Assembly: GCF_900103645.1 (NCBI RefSeq)
Contig: NZ_FNHP01000012.1
Coordinates: forward strand, 27,584 to 91,583
DNA length: 64,000 nucleotides
Source: Oryzisolibacter propanilivorax
Lineage (GTDB): Bacteria > Pseudomonadota > Gammaproteobacteria > Burkholderiales > Burkholderiaceae_C
Reading direction: 5' to 3'
Part shown: positions 44,557 to 53,601 of the stretch, one piece after another
How positions within the stretch are numbered: the stretch's first letter is position 1
How the letters are laid out: each line of letters begins with the position of its first letter
Translations under genes and position numbers: made by a program
Notes under the pieces: generated by a model
Told to the model about the DNA's origin: nothing
Databases searched by the model: none
Seen by the model: the letters and a program-made list of their open reading frames with translations, nothing else

Positions 44557-45636
44557 TTGGTCTCAGTGGGATCGTTATTTCGTCGCAAGGCCGCCCCGAT
44601 GCTGGGGGTGGACATCAGCTCTTCCAGTGTCAAGCTGGTCGAGCTGGCACGCGACGGCGAGGACCGGCTGGTGCTTGAGCGCTGCGCCATGGAGCCGCTG
44701 GAGCGCGGCTGGATCACAGACGGCAACATCGAGAAGTTCGATGAGGTGGCCGAGGCGCTGCGCCGCTTGGTCAAGAAAAGCGGTACCCGCACCCGCAATG
44801 TTGCGCTGGCGCTGCCCGCCTCGGCCGTGATTACCAAGCGCATCACCCTGCCTGGCGGGCTTAGCGAGCAAGAGCTGGAGGTGCAGGTCGAGTCCGAGGC
44901 CAGCCAGTACATCCCGTTCTCGCTGGACGAGGTGAGCCTGGACTTTTGCGTCATCGGCCCGGCGCGCAACGCGCCCGCCGACGAGGAGGTGCTGATCGCC
45001 GCCTCGCGCAAGGAAAAAGTGCAGGACCGGGAGGGTCTGGCCGAGGCGGCCGGGCTGAAGGCGCTGGTCGTGGATGTCGAATCCTATGCGTCGCGACTGG
45101 CTGCCGGCCGCCTGATCCAGGCGCTGCCCGGCAGTGGCGCCGATGCCGTGGTGGCGCTGTTCGAGGTCGGCGCCTTCACCACCAGCATGCAGGTCATACG
45201 CAACGACGATGTGCTGTATGAGCGTGACCAGGCCTTCGGCGGCGCCCAACTAACACAGCTGATCGTGCGCCAGTATGGCTTCTCACAGGAGGAAGCCGAG
45301 GCCAAGAAGCGCAGCGGCGAGCTGCCCGACGACTACGCTTCGGCCGTGCTGCGCCCGTTCGTGGACAGTCTGGCCCAGGAAATCAGCCGGGCGCTGCAGT
45401 TCTTCTTCAGCAGCACCCCCTACCACCGCGTGGACCACATCCTGCTGGCTGGCGGTTCGTCACCCCTGGGTGGACTGGCCGAGCAGGTCATCCGCAACAC
45501 CAATTCCGCCTGCACCGTGGTCAATCCGTTCGACGGCATGGAAGTCGGCAGCGCGGTGCGCCTGAAGAAGCTCATGCGCGAGGCACCGTCCTATCTCACC
45601 GCCTGCGGCCTGGCCCTGCGGAGGTTCCTGCCGTGA
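44557..45636 (+). CDS. pilM: type IV pilus assembly protein PilM
   Basis: Cytoplasmic actin-like (FtsA-fold) protein that binds the N-terminus of PilN and connects the pilus motor to the inner-membrane alignment complex. The 359-residue protein has GVDISSSSVKLVEL near the N-terminus, VESEASQYIPFSLDEVSLDF, and a nucleotide-binding LLAGGSSPLGGLAEQV. The TTG at 44557 is the likely start, with AAGGGG at 6-nt spacing; a GTG three codons on is the alternative. The stop overlaps the pilN start. It heads a pilMNOPQ operon. Confidence 0.95.
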   Translation: MVSVGSLFRRKAAPMLGVDISSSSVKLVELARDGEDRLVLERCAMEPLERGWITDGNIEKFDEVAEALRRLVKKSGTRTRNVALALPASAVITKRITLPGGLSEQELEVQVESEASQYIPFSLDEVSLDFCVIGPARNAPADEEVLIAASRKEKVQDREGLAEAAGLKALVVDVESYASRLAAGRLIQALPGSGADAVVALFEVGAFTTSMQVIRNDDVLYERDQAFGGAQLTQLIVRQYGFSQEEAEAKKRSGELPDDYASAVLRPFVDSLAQEISRALQFFFSSTPYHRVDHILLAGGSSPLGGLAEQVIRNTNSACTVVNPFDGMEVGSAVRLKKLMREAPSYLTACGLALRRFLP

Positions 45637-46241
45637 TATTGATCAACCTGCTGCCGCACCGCGAGGCGGCACGCAAGCGCCGGCGCGAGACCTTCCAGCT
45701 GGTCATGGGCCTGTCGGCCCTCGCCGGGCTGGCCATCGCCGGGCTGATCTACCTCTGGCTGCAGTCGCAGATCACCGAGCAGCAAGGACGCAACGATCTG
45801 CTGCGCAGCGAAATCAAGGTGCTCGAGGGTCAGATCAAGGAAATCGCCAGCATCGAAGAAGAAATCACCGCGTTGCAGGCACGCCAGAAGGCGGTAGAAG
45901 ATTTGCAGGCCGACCGCAACCTGCCGGTGCACCTGCTCAGCGAGCTGGTGGTGCAGTTGCCGGACGGCGTGTACGTCACCAGCCTGAAGCAGGTGGACGA
46001 GGTGGTGACCATGCAGGGTATGGCCCAGTCCAACGAGCGCGTGTCCGAAATGCTGCGCAACCTGTCCGAGAACACCCCCTGGTTTTCCAAGCCCGAGCTG
46101 GTCGAGATCGTCGCCGCCAACGTGGCCCTCACGCCGCGCGACCAGCGCCGGGTGGCATCCTTCAACCTGCGCTTTCGGCTGACGCGCAGCACCAGCAGCA
46201 CCGACGCCGACAAGGCCGGCGCCGCGCCAGGCGGAAAGTGA
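45633..46241 (+). CDS. pilN: type IV pilus assembly protein PilN
   Basis: Bitopic inner-membrane protein of the alignment subcomplex. The 202-residue sequence begins with the conserved PilM-binding motif ILINLLPHREAA, then a membrane helix (about 22-42), a coiled-coil stretch (about 45-90), and a periplasmic ferredoxin-like domain. The start is a GTG overlapping the pilM stop (GTGA). It pairs with PilO. Confidence 0.95.
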   Translation: MILINLLPHREAARKRRRETFQLVMGLSALAGLAIAGLIYLWLQSQITEQQGRNDLLRSEIKVLEGQIKEIASIEEEITALQARQKAVEDLQADRNLPVHLLSELVVQLPDGVYVTSLKQVDEVVTMQGMAQSNERVSEMLRNLSENTPWFSKPELVEIVAANVALTPRDQRRVASFNLRFRLTRSTSSTDADKAGAAPGGK

Positions 46242-46243
46242 CC

Positions 46244-46924
46244 ATGGCGACACGCAAGCTACCCATGCTGGATTTCGCCGAGGTGCAGGAGCGGCTGCAG
46301 CGGCAGTTCCAGAATCTCGACCCCAAGGACCCGTCGCTGTGGCCTGTCCTGCCACGCATCCTGCTGTGCCTGTTCATCGCCGCGGGCGTGGCGGCACTGC
46401 TGTGGTACGGCAAGCTGACCGAGTATGAAGAGGAGCTGATCGCCGAACGCTCGACCGAGCAGCAGCTGCGCGAGGACTACCAGAAGAAGCTCATCAAGGC
46501 AGTGAGCCTGGAGGTGCTGAAGAAGCAGCGCGAGCAGGTGCAGCAGTACGTGACCCAGCTGGAAAAGCAGCTGCCCAGCAAGGCCGAGATGTCGGCGCTG
46601 CTGTCGGACATCAACCAGGCCGGCCTGGGCCGCAGCCTGCAGTTCGAGCTGTTCCGGCCCGGCCAGGTGGTGGCCAAGGACTATTACGCCGAACTGCCGA
46701 TTTCCATTCGCGTGGTCGGTCGCTACCACGACATCGGCTCCTTCGCCTCCGATGTGGCGCACCTGTCGCGCATCGTCACGCTGAACAACATCTCGCTGGC
46801 CCCGGCGGCCAAGGACGGCGCGGGCAATCTGACCATGGAAGCCACCGCGCGCACCTTCCGCTATCTCGATCCCGAGGAGATCCAGGCGCAGAAGGCCGCC
46901 ACCAAGAAGGCGGGCAAGAAATGA
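46244..46924 (+). CDS. pilO: type IV pilus assembly protein PilO
   Basis: Partner of PilN in the inner-membrane complex. The 226-residue protein has a cytoplasmic N-terminus, one membrane helix (VLPRILLCLFIAAGVAALLW), a coiled coil and a periplasmic domain with PGQVVAKDYYAELPISIRVV and RIVTLNNISLAP, typical of PilO. The ATG at 46244 is chosen; an overlapping GTG at 46238 would add two residues and keep a GTGA overlap with pilN. The stop overlaps pilP. Confidence 0.94.
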   Translation: MATRKLPMLDFAEVQERLQRQFQNLDPKDPSLWPVLPRILLCLFIAAGVAALLWYGKLTEYEEELIAERSTEQQLREDYQKKLIKAVSLEVLKKQREQVQQYVTQLEKQLPSKAEMSALLSDINQAGLGRSLQFELFRPGQVVAKDYYAELPISIRVVGRYHDIGSFASDVAHLSRIVTLNNISLAPAAKDGAGNLTMEATARTFRYLDPEEIQAQKAATKKAGKK

Positions 46925-47478
46925 CGCGCGGCCGATTTCAAGCGGCATGGCTGGCGGTACTGCTGGCGCTGGGTGGCTGTGGCAGTGATGGCCAGGACGA
47001 GCTGCGCGCCTGGATGGCGCAGCTGCGCGCCACCACCAAGCCGCGAGCCTTGCAGATCACCGAGCCCAAGCAGTTCGTGCCGACCGACTACCCAGCGAAC
47101 AGCGGTGCCGATCCCTTCAGCCCGCAAAAGCTCACGCAGGCGCTGCGCCGCGACTCGGGGCAATCAGCCGCAAACATGGCGCTGATCGCGCCCGAGATGG
47201 CACGGCGCCGCGAGCCCCTGGAGGCCTATCCGCTGGACTCCATGCGCATGGTCGGCAGCCTGAACAAGGAGGGAATCCCCACGGCGTTGATCAGCGTGGA
47301 CAAGCTGCTCTACCAGGTTCGGGTGGGCGACCACTTGGGCCAGAACTACGGAAAAGTCATGGCCATCAATGAAACCGGGGTGCAGTTGCGCGAGATCGTG
47401 CAGGACGCCACCGGCGACTGGGTCGAACGCACGATCAAGCTTGATTTGCAAGAGGGAAGCGGGGAGAAGAAACCATGA
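46921..47478 (+). CDS. pilP: type IV pilus assembly lipoprotein PilP
   Basis: Inner-membrane lipoprotein that links PilNO to the outer-membrane secretin PilQ. The 185-residue precursor has a signal peptide with lipobox LALGGC. A flexible linker follows, then the conserved region starting SGADPFSPQKL and EAYPLDSMRMVGSLNKEG, and a beta-sandwich with LYQVRVGDHLGQNYGKV. It overlaps pilO and pilQ by four bases on each side. Confidence 0.94.
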   Translation: MTRGRFQAAWLAVLLALGGCGSDGQDELRAWMAQLRATTKPRALQITEPKQFVPTDYPANSGADPFSPQKLTQALRRDSGQSAANMALIAPEMARRREPLEAYPLDSMRMVGSLNKEGIPTALISVDKLLYQVRVGDHLGQNYGKVMAINETGVQLREIVQDATGDWVERTIKLDLQEGSGEKKP

Positions 47479-49622
47479 TGAAGCGCGTCAAGACACGCCT
47501 GCGCGAACACCTGGCGCCCGCCTCCATCGCGCTGCTGGCCCTGCTGGGCAGTGCGCTGGCCCAGGCCCGCCCGAACATCGAGTCGGTCAACGGCTTCCAG
47601 CAGTCGGGCGCGCAGGTGCTGCGCATCGAACTGTCCGAGCCGCTGGGTGAAACGCCCACTGGCTTTGCCACACAGACCCCGGCGCGCATCGCACTGGACT
47701 TTCCCGGCGTGGCCAACGCCACCGGGCAGTCGCTGGTGGAGATCAATCAGGGCAACCTGAAGTCTGCCCACATCGTGCAGACTGAGGAGCGCGCCCGTGT
47801 GGTGCTCAACCTCAAACAGCCTGTGCCCTACAGCACGCAGGTGCAGGGTCGCACGGTGCTGGTGCTGCTGGACGCAGCCACCGGTGGCGTGCAGGAGCCG
47901 GTCGCGCCACGTGCTGCGCCGATCAGCGTGCAGCAGGGCACCGACCTGCTGCCACTGCGTGACCTGGACTTCCGCCGCAGTGCCGATGGCGCCGGCCGGG
48001 TGGTCGTGGCGCTGGCCGGCAGCCAGGTCGGTGTGGACGTGCAGCAGCAAGGCAAGGGCCTGGTGGTCGAGTTCCTGCAGTCGTCCCTGCCGCAGGGCCT
48101 GCGCCGGCGTCTGGACGTGTCCGACTTCGGCACGCCCATTCAGACCATCAGCGCCACCCAGCAGGGCGACCGCGTCAAGCTGACGATCGACCCTGTGGGC
48201 GAGTGGGAGCACAGTGCCTACCAGAGCGACAACCAGTTCGTGGTCGAGGTGCGGGCGAAGAAGGTGGACCTGAACAAGCTCAGCCAGGGTCCGCACTACA
48301 CCGGCGAGAAGCTGTCGTTGAACTTCCAGAACATAGAGGTGCGTTCGCTGCTGCAGGTCATCGCCGATTTCACCAATTTCAACATCGTCACCTCCGACAC
48401 CGTCACCGGGGCGCTCACGTTGCGCCTCAAGGACGTGCCCTGGGACCAGGCGCTGCAGATCATCATGGACGCCAAGGGCCTGGGCATGCGCAAGTCGGGC
48501 TCGGTGCTGTGGATCGCCCCCAAGGACGAGATCGACGAGCGCATTCGCAAGGACTACGAGGCCGCGCAGGCCATCCAGAAGCTGGAGCCTGTGCGCACTC
48601 AGGCATATCAGCTGAACTACGCCAAGGCTGCCGACATCGTGATCCAGCTCACCACCGCCTCGACCGGCGGCGGCGCGGGCACGACCAACGCCCGCTTCCT
48701 GTCCGAACGCGGCAGCGCCATCGCCGAGCCGCGCACCAACCAGCTGTTCGTCACCGACACCCCCGCCAAGCTGGAGGAGGTGCGCCAGCTGCTGGCCACG
48801 CTGGACGTGCCGGTGCGCCAGGTCATGATCGAGGCGCGCATCGTCGAGGCGCGCGACACCTTTGGCCGGTCGCTGGGGGTACGTCTGGGCGGCGGTGACC
48901 TGCGGGCCAACCGTGGCGGGGATGGCGGTTATGGCATCGGGGGAGGCAACCGCGTGGCGATCGGCACCGACTACGGCAACGCCACCAATTCCTCTGGCTT
49001 TGGCGGGCCCGTGAACGTCAATGGCAACTTCGTGAACTTGCCCGCTTCTCTGTCCACCGTGACGGGCGCAGGCTCCTTTGCACTGTCCATCTTCAACTCT
49101 GCCGCCAACCGCTTCCTGACCCTGGAGCTGTCGGCCATGGAGGCCGACGGCCAAGGCCGTATCGTCTCCAGCCCGCGCCTGATCACCGCCGACCAGACCA
49201 AGGCACTGATCGAGCAGGGCACGGAATATCCCTACTCGGTCACTGCCCCCAACGGCGCCACCACCATCGCGTTCAAGAAGGCGGTGCTGAAGCTGGAGGT
49301 CACCCCGCAGATCACGCCGGAAGGCGCCATCATCCTGGACCTGGATGTCAACAAGGACAGCCGCGGCGAGGATACCGGCCAGGGTGTCGCCATCGACACC
49401 AAGCACGTCAAGACCCAGGTGCTGGTGGAAAACGGCGGCACCGTGGTGATCGGCGGTATCTTTGAGATGGAAGAAACCAACCAGGAAACCAAGGTGCCGG
49501 TGCTGGGCGACGTACCCGTAGTGGGCAATCTGTTCAAGAGCCGGACCAAGGAATCGCAAAAGCGCGAGATGCTGGTGTTCATCACCCCCAAGGTGATCAC
49601 GGATCGCGGGCCGGTGCGTTGA
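47475..49622 (+). CDS. pilQ: type IV pilus secretin PilQ
   Basis: Outer-membrane channel through which the pilus fibre passes. The 715-residue precursor has a signal peptide ending ALAQA. Two AMIN domains follow (about 25-270, peptidoglycan-binding), then an STN/N0 domain near LSLNFQNIEVRSLLQVIADF, an N1 domain, and the secretin core with ARIVEARDTFGRSLGVRLGG, VEVTP-like LEVTPQITPEGA and VPVLGDVPVVGNLFKSR. A Gly/Asn-rich insert near residues 475-515 is in the usual variable region. It is the last pil gene. Confidence 0.96.
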   Translation: MMKRVKTRLREHLAPASIALLALLGSALAQARPNIESVNGFQQSGAQVLRIELSEPLGETPTGFATQTPARIALDFPGVANATGQSLVEINQGNLKSAHIVQTEERARVVLNLKQPVPYSTQVQGRTVLVLLDAATGGVQEPVAPRAAPISVQQGTDLLPLRDLDFRRSADGAGRVVVALAGSQVGVDVQQQGKGLVVEFLQSSLPQGLRRRLDVSDFGTPIQTISATQQGDRVKLTIDPVGEWEHSAYQSDNQFVVEVRAKKVDLNKLSQGPHYTGEKLSLNFQNIEVRSLLQVIADFTNFNIVTSDTVTGALTLRLKDVPWDQALQIIMDAKGLGMRKSGSVLWIAPKDEIDERIRKDYEAAQAIQKLEPVRTQAYQLNYAKAADIVIQLTTASTGGGAGTTNARFLSERGSAIAEPRTNQLFVTDTPAKLEEVRQLLATLDVPVRQVMIEARIVEARDTFGRSLGVRLGGGDLRANRGGDGGYGIGGGNRVAIGTDYGNATNSSGFGGPVNVNGNFVNLPASLSTVTGAGSFALSIFNSAANRFLTLELSAMEADGQGRIVSSPRLITADQTKALIEQGTEYPYSVTAPNGATTIAFKKAVLKLEVTPQITPEGAIILDLDVNKDSRGEDTGQGVAIDTKHVKTQVLVENGGTVVIGGIFEMEETNQETKVPVLGDVPVVGNLFKSRTKESQKREMLVFITPKVITDRGPVR

Positions 49623-49646
49623 TTTTTTTTAGGTGATAGAGATCTC

Positions 49647-50885
49647 ATGAGAACTTTGAAATATCCCGTTTATTCCCTCCTTGCTGGTGTCGTGCTGGCT
49701 GGCTGCGGCGGTGGCGGCGGCAGCGGGGGCGAGTCGTCGGCGCCCTACACCATCAGCCTGCGCGCGGAGAAAACCTCTCTGCCGCTGAACGTGCAGGGCT
49801 ACCCGGCCGGTATCGGCGCTTATCACCCCTACACCACCACGCTCTACGTCCAGGCGTCGCAGGGTGGACAAGCCATTGCGGATGGGAGCGACGATACCTT
49901 CGCGTGCGATATGCGTGCAGGGCTGGACACGGGTGCGCTGTACTACCTCGATGGCAAGAGCGAGCACGAGACCTCGGACAAGGACGCCAGCGGCCAGGAA
50001 GTCAAGCGCCCGACTGCCTACCGCAGCATCACGCTCGGGGCCAATTCCGGCGGCAATTCGTTCCATTTCCATGCTGGCGACAAGGCGGGCGTGGCAACGA
50101 TTGCCTGCACGGTGACCGACCCGCGCGACAAGAAGCGCCATACGGCAACCGTGAACATCACCGTGGGCGCCGCCACCGGCATGGCCGCCAGCATTGAAAC
50201 CGTGGCGCAATTTCCTGCGGTGGCCGTGCAGGGCAATGCGTACAACTATCGCACCGCCACGGCGGTCCAGGTCTTCGCCCTGGACGACGCCAACCAGCCG
50301 CTGCCCAATTCGACCAACTACAACATGCTGGTGAACTTGCTGCCTGGCAGCGCCTCTGCTGGCGCACGCCTGCTTTCGGGCACGCAGTCGGGCAGTTCGG
50401 TCACCGTCAATTCGGTCGGCGGCGTCGGCCAGTTCGCCTTCTCTGCCGGAACCACACCGGGCACGGTGGGCATCGAGGTGGTTGCCGACCGCGCCGATAA
50501 CAACGTCAGCAACGGCATCCAGGATCCCATCAAGCACGTGATGGTGCTGCCCGTGGTGAGCGGCCAGCCCGCCGAGGTGTATGAGCCCCTGACGGTCGCC
50601 AGCGTCAGCCCGCCGGCAGCTACCGTGGGTCTGCCCTACAGCTACTTCCTCAGCGCCGCCGGTGGCGCCGCTCCATACGCCTGGGCGGCGCTGGGCGAGC
50701 TGCCTGCAGGACTGGGGTTGAGCCAGGAAGGCCTGCTCAGCGGCACTCCGACCCAGACGCAGAGCGGCACCGTGCCGGTGGCATTGCGCGTGATCGATAG
50801 CAAGGGCGCAAGCCAGGTCGTCAACGTCAGCATAGCGGTCACAGCGCCTGAGAAACCCAAGGTGTCGGGGACGGCGACGCCGTGA
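49647..50885 (+). CDS. lipoprotein with Ig-like domains, between pilQ and aroB
   Basis: A 412-residue lipoprotein: signal peptide MRTLKYPVYSLLAGVVLAGC, then a Gly/Ser-rich linker. The mature part is beta-rich with Ala, Val and Thr repeats. Residues about 300-400 (YEPLTVASVSPPAATVGLPY, then GGAAPYAWAALGELPAGLGL and GLLSGTPTQTQSGTVPVALRV) match putative Ig/cadherin-like adhesion domains. It starts 24 bases after pilQ and a terminator follows, so it is probably transcribed with the pil operon. It occupies the position where aroK is normal. A role at the cell surface in adhesion or pilus function is a guess. Confidence 0.75.
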   Translation: MRTLKYPVYSLLAGVVLAGCGGGGGSGGESSAPYTISLRAEKTSLPLNVQGYPAGIGAYHPYTTTLYVQASQGGQAIADGSDDTFACDMRAGLDTGALYYLDGKSEHETSDKDASGQEVKRPTAYRSITLGANSGGNSFHFHAGDKAGVATIACTVTDPRDKKRHTATVNITVGAATGMAASIETVAQFPAVAVQGNAYNYRTATAVQVFALDDANQPLPNSTNYNMLVNLLPGSASAGARLLSGTQSGSSVTVNSVGGVGQFAFSAGTTPGTVGIEVVADRADNNVSNGIQDPIKHVMVLPVVSGQPAEVYEPLTVASVSPPAATVGLPYSYFLSAAGGAAPYAWAALGELPAGLGLSQEGLLSGTPTQTQSGTVPVALRVIDSKGASQVVNVSIAVTAPEKPKVSGTATP

Positions 50886-50988
50886 GCGCCTCTTTGCTGC
50901 GCATCCGATGAGGGCCTGTGGCCGGGGCAGCACCAGCCGCTGCGCCTGGCCCTAAACTCGTGCGCTCGGCACGTGGTGCGGCCATTGC

Positions 50989-51017
50989 AGCCCCGGCACA
51001 CTCTGCCGGGGCTTTTT
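50989..51017 (+). terminator. rho-independent terminator after the pilQ-linked lipoprotein gene
   Basis: AGCCCCGGCA (50989-50998) pairs with TGCCGGGGCT (51004-51013) around CACTC, followed by TTTTT. It separates the pil operon from aroB. Confidence 0.9.
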
Positions 51018-51072
51018 CGTGTTCTGGCGCGGGGCGCTAGAACTTCTCTTTCAAGGCAGCGAAGGATGGACG

Positions 51073-52224
51073 ATGGGTGCAGCAGGCAGCACGGCGGATC
51101 ACAAGAATCAGGCAGAAGGAGCAGGCGACACTCCGCAGCAGGTACGCATCGCTCTGGACGAGCGCAGCTATTGCATCCACATTGGCGCCGCCTTGCTTCC
51201 GGCACTGGCGCGGCAGCAATTGCCCGCAGGAACGGCTGCGCTGATCGTCAGCAATACCACCGTTGCCCCGCTCTACGGCGCACAGCTGGCGCAAGCCCTT
51301 GCACTGCACTATCCGCAGGTCCATACCGTCACCCTCCCCGACGGTGAGGAACACAAGACCTGGCAGTCGCTGAACCTCATCTTCGACGCCCTGCTGACCC
51401 ACGGCTGCGACCGCAAGGTAGTGCTCTACGCCCTGGGCGGCGGCGTGATCGGCGACATGACCGGCTTTGCCGCCGCCTGCTACATGCGCGGGGTGGACTT
51501 CGTGCAGGTGCCGACCACGCTGCTGGCGCAGGTGGACTCCAGCGTCGGAGGCAAGACTGCCATCAACCACCCGCTGGGCAAGAACATGGTCGGCGCCTTC
51601 CACCAGCCGCGGCTGGTGGTGTGCGACCTGTCCACTCTAGATACGCTTCCCGCGCGCGAACTGGCCGCGGGGCTGGCCGAGGTCATCAAGTACGGCCCGA
51701 TTGCCGACATGGAGCTGTTCGCCTGGCTCGAGCAGAACCTGGACGCGCTGCTGGCGCGCCAGCAGCGGGCGCTGGCGCACGCGGTGCGGCGCAGCTGCGA
51801 GATCAAGGCCCAGGTGGTCGGCGCCGACGAGCGCGAGGCCGGGCTGCGCGCCATCCTGAACTTCGGCCACACCTTCGGCCATGCCATCGAGGCCGGCATG
51901 GGCTACGGCGTGTGGCTGCACGGCGAAGGTGTGGCCGCCGGCATGGTCATGGCGGCCGAGCTGTCGCGCCGACTGGGGCTGGTGGACGCGGCCTTCGTGC
52001 AGCGTCTGCGCACGCTGATCGAGCGCGCCGGCCTGCCGGTGCGCGCGCCGGTGCTGGACGCGGCCGATAACGCCGGCCGTTATCTGCAGCTGATGCGTGT
52101 GGACAAGAAGGCCGAAGGCGGCGAGATCCGCTTCGTGCTGATCGACGGCCCGGGCCGGGCCGTGGTGCGCGCTGCTCCCGATGCGCTGGTGCGCGAGGTC
52201 ATCGACACCTGCTGCGCCGGCTGA
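51073..52224 (+). CDS. aroB: 3-dehydroquinate synthase
   Basis: Second step of the shikimate pathway, cyclising DAHP to 3-dehydroquinate with NAD+ and a metal. The 383-residue protein has [54 protein letters not shown], the metal-binding [11 protein letters not shown] and [10 protein letters not shown]. An N-terminal extension of about 22 polar residues (from the ATG at 51073) precedes the family start at [10 protein letters not shown]. It begins only 55 bases after a terminator, so a promoter must lie inside or overlap that stem region. dgt follows. Confidence 0.96.
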   Translation: MGAAGSTADHKNQAEGAGDTPQQVRIALDERSYCIHIGAALLPALARQQLPAGTAALIVSNTTVAPLYGAQLAQALALHYPQVHTVTLPDGEEHKTWQSLNLIFDALLTHGCDRKVVLYALGGGVIGDMTGFAAACYMRGVDFVQVPTTLLAQVDSSVGGKTAINHPLGKNMVGAFHQPRLVVCDLSTLDTLPARELAAGLAEVIKYGPIADMELFAWLEQNLDALLARQQRALAHAVRRSCEIKAQVVGADEREAGLRAILNFGHTFGHAIEAGMGYGVWLHGEGVAAGMVMAAELSRRLGLVDAAFVQRLRTLIERAGLPVRAPVLDAADNAGRYLQLMRVDKKAEGGEIRFVLIDGPGRAVVRAAPDALVREVIDTCCAG

Positions 52225-52231
52225 TGGTTTG

Positions 52232-52291
52232 TGCTATTTTTTCAATAGCTGCAAGCCTAAGTAGACACAGGGCTAGGGCCGGATTTGGTAT
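52232..52291. repeat. intergenic repeat copy 1 of a tandem pair (aroB-dgt)
   Basis: GCTATTTTTTCAATAGC hairpin, then TGCAAGCCTAAGTAGACACAGG and GCTAGGGCCGGATTTGG. First of two copies filling the aroB-dgt gap. Confidence 0.75.
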
Positions 52292-52335
52292 GAGATCCCC
52301 AGGCAGGGCTGCATTCGGGGTGCGATACGGAGGTT

Positions 52336-52395
52336 TTGCTACTTTTTCAGTAGCTGAAGGCCGTTTATTCAGAAGGGCTTGAGGCTGTTTTGACC
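52336..52395. repeat. intergenic repeat copy 2 of a tandem pair (aroB-dgt)
   Basis: GCTACTTTTTCAGTAGC hairpin, then TGAAGGCCGTTTATTCAGAAG and GGCTTGAGGCTGTTTTGACC. It ends at the base before the dgt ATG, so it forms the leader and ribosome-binding region of dgt. Confidence 0.75.
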
Positions 52396-53565
52396 ATGAA
52401 TGTGCTGCTGGCCCCTTACGCCTGCGACCCGGCCCGCTCGCGCGGCCGGCGCCATCCCCAGCTGCCGGCGCCGACGCGCACCGAGTTCCAGCGCGACCGC
52501 GACCGCATCGTGCACTCGTCGGCCTTCCGACGGCTGGTCTACAAGACGCAGGTTTTCCTGAACCACGAGGGCGACCTGTTCCGCACGCGCCTGACGCACT
52601 CGCTGGAGGTGGCGCAGCTGGGCCGTTCCATTGCGCGCTCGCTGCAGCTCAATGAGGACCTGGTCGAGGCCATCTGCCTGGCGCACGACCTGGGCCACAC
52701 GCCCTTCGGCCATGCCGGGCAGGACGCGCTGAACGCCTGCATGCAGGGCTTTGGCGGTTTCGAGCACAACCTGCAGAGCCTGCGCGTGGTCGACTGGCTG
52801 GAGCACCGCTACCCCGAGTGGAACGGCCTGAACCTGACCTTCGAGACGCGCGAGGGCATCCTCAAGCACTGCGCGCGGCGCAACGCCGAGCGGCTGGAAG
52901 CGCGCGAGCCGCACGGCGTCGCCTGGCGCTTCCTGCACGGCGGCCAGCCCAGCCTGGAGGCGCAACTGTGCAACCTGGCCGATGAGATCGCCTACAACGC
53001 GCACGACCTGGACGACGGCGTGCGCTCCGGTCTGGTGACGCTGACGCAGCTGCGCGAGGTGCCACTGTTCGACCGCTACCGCGCCGCCGTACAGGCGCAG
53101 TACCCGCAGCTGGCCCAGGGCGAGACCGGCCAGCGCCGGCTGCTGCACGAGGCCATCCGGCGCATGCTCAGCGACCAGGTCTATGACGTGATCGGCGGCA
53201 CCCGCGCGGCGCTGGCGCGGCACCGGCCGGGCAGTGTCGAGGAAGTGCGCCAGCTGCCGTCCCTGGTATGTTTTTCCGACGCCATGCGCGCGCAGTCGCA
53301 GCAGCTGAAATCATTTTTGATGCAGTCGCTGTACCGGCACCCGCAGGTCATGCAGACCACCGACAGCGCCCGGCGCATCGTGCGCGAGCTGTTCGGCATC
53401 TACCAGTCACAGCCGAACGAACTTCCTGCCGAACAGGCCGCCCAGGCGCTGGAGGGCGACGAGCAGCAACGCGCGCGCACGGTGGCGGATTTCATCGCCG
53501 GCATGACCGACCGCTTCGCCATGCGCGAGCACGAGCGGCTGACGGGCGAGCGGCTGCTGGACTGA
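52396..53565 (+). CDS. dgt: deoxyguanosinetriphosphate triphosphohydrolase-like protein
   Basis: HD-domain phosphohydrolase that splits dNTPs into deoxynucleosides and triphosphate. The 389-residue protein has FRRLVYKTQVF, the metal His in RTRLTHSLEVAQLGRSIAR, the HD pair in CLAHDLGHTPFGHAG, and LADEIAYNAHDLDDGV for the last ligand. The length and motifs fit the dGTPase type 2 subgroup. The ATG at 52396 is chosen; a TTG six bases upstream sits closer to GAGG (52381-52384) and is possible. The leader is a repeat copy. Confidence 0.92.
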   Translation: MNVLLAPYACDPARSRGRRHPQLPAPTRTEFQRDRDRIVHSSAFRRLVYKTQVFLNHEGDLFRTRLTHSLEVAQLGRSIARSLQLNEDLVEAICLAHDLGHTPFGHAGQDALNACMQGFGGFEHNLQSLRVVDWLEHRYPEWNGLNLTFETREGILKHCARRNAERLEAREPHGVAWRFLHGGQPSLEAQLCNLADEIAYNAHDLDDGVRSGLVTLTQLREVPLFDRYRAAVQAQYPQLAQGETGQRRLLHEAIRRMLSDQVYDVIGGTRAALARHRPGSVEEVRQLPSLVCFSDAMRAQSQQLKSFLMQSLYRHPQVMQTTDSARRIVRELFGIYQSQPNELPAEQAAQALEGDEQQRARTVADFIAGMTDRFAMREHERLTGERLLD

Positions 53566-53601
53566 AAGTCCGGGCAGGTGGCTGCCCGGCCAGCCTGGCC
53601 T

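Noticed and set aside
50886..51072. Remnant of aroK between the lipoprotein gene and aroB
   Set aside because: The 187 bases hold a terminator and no stretch resembling a shikimate kinase P-loop or other motif.
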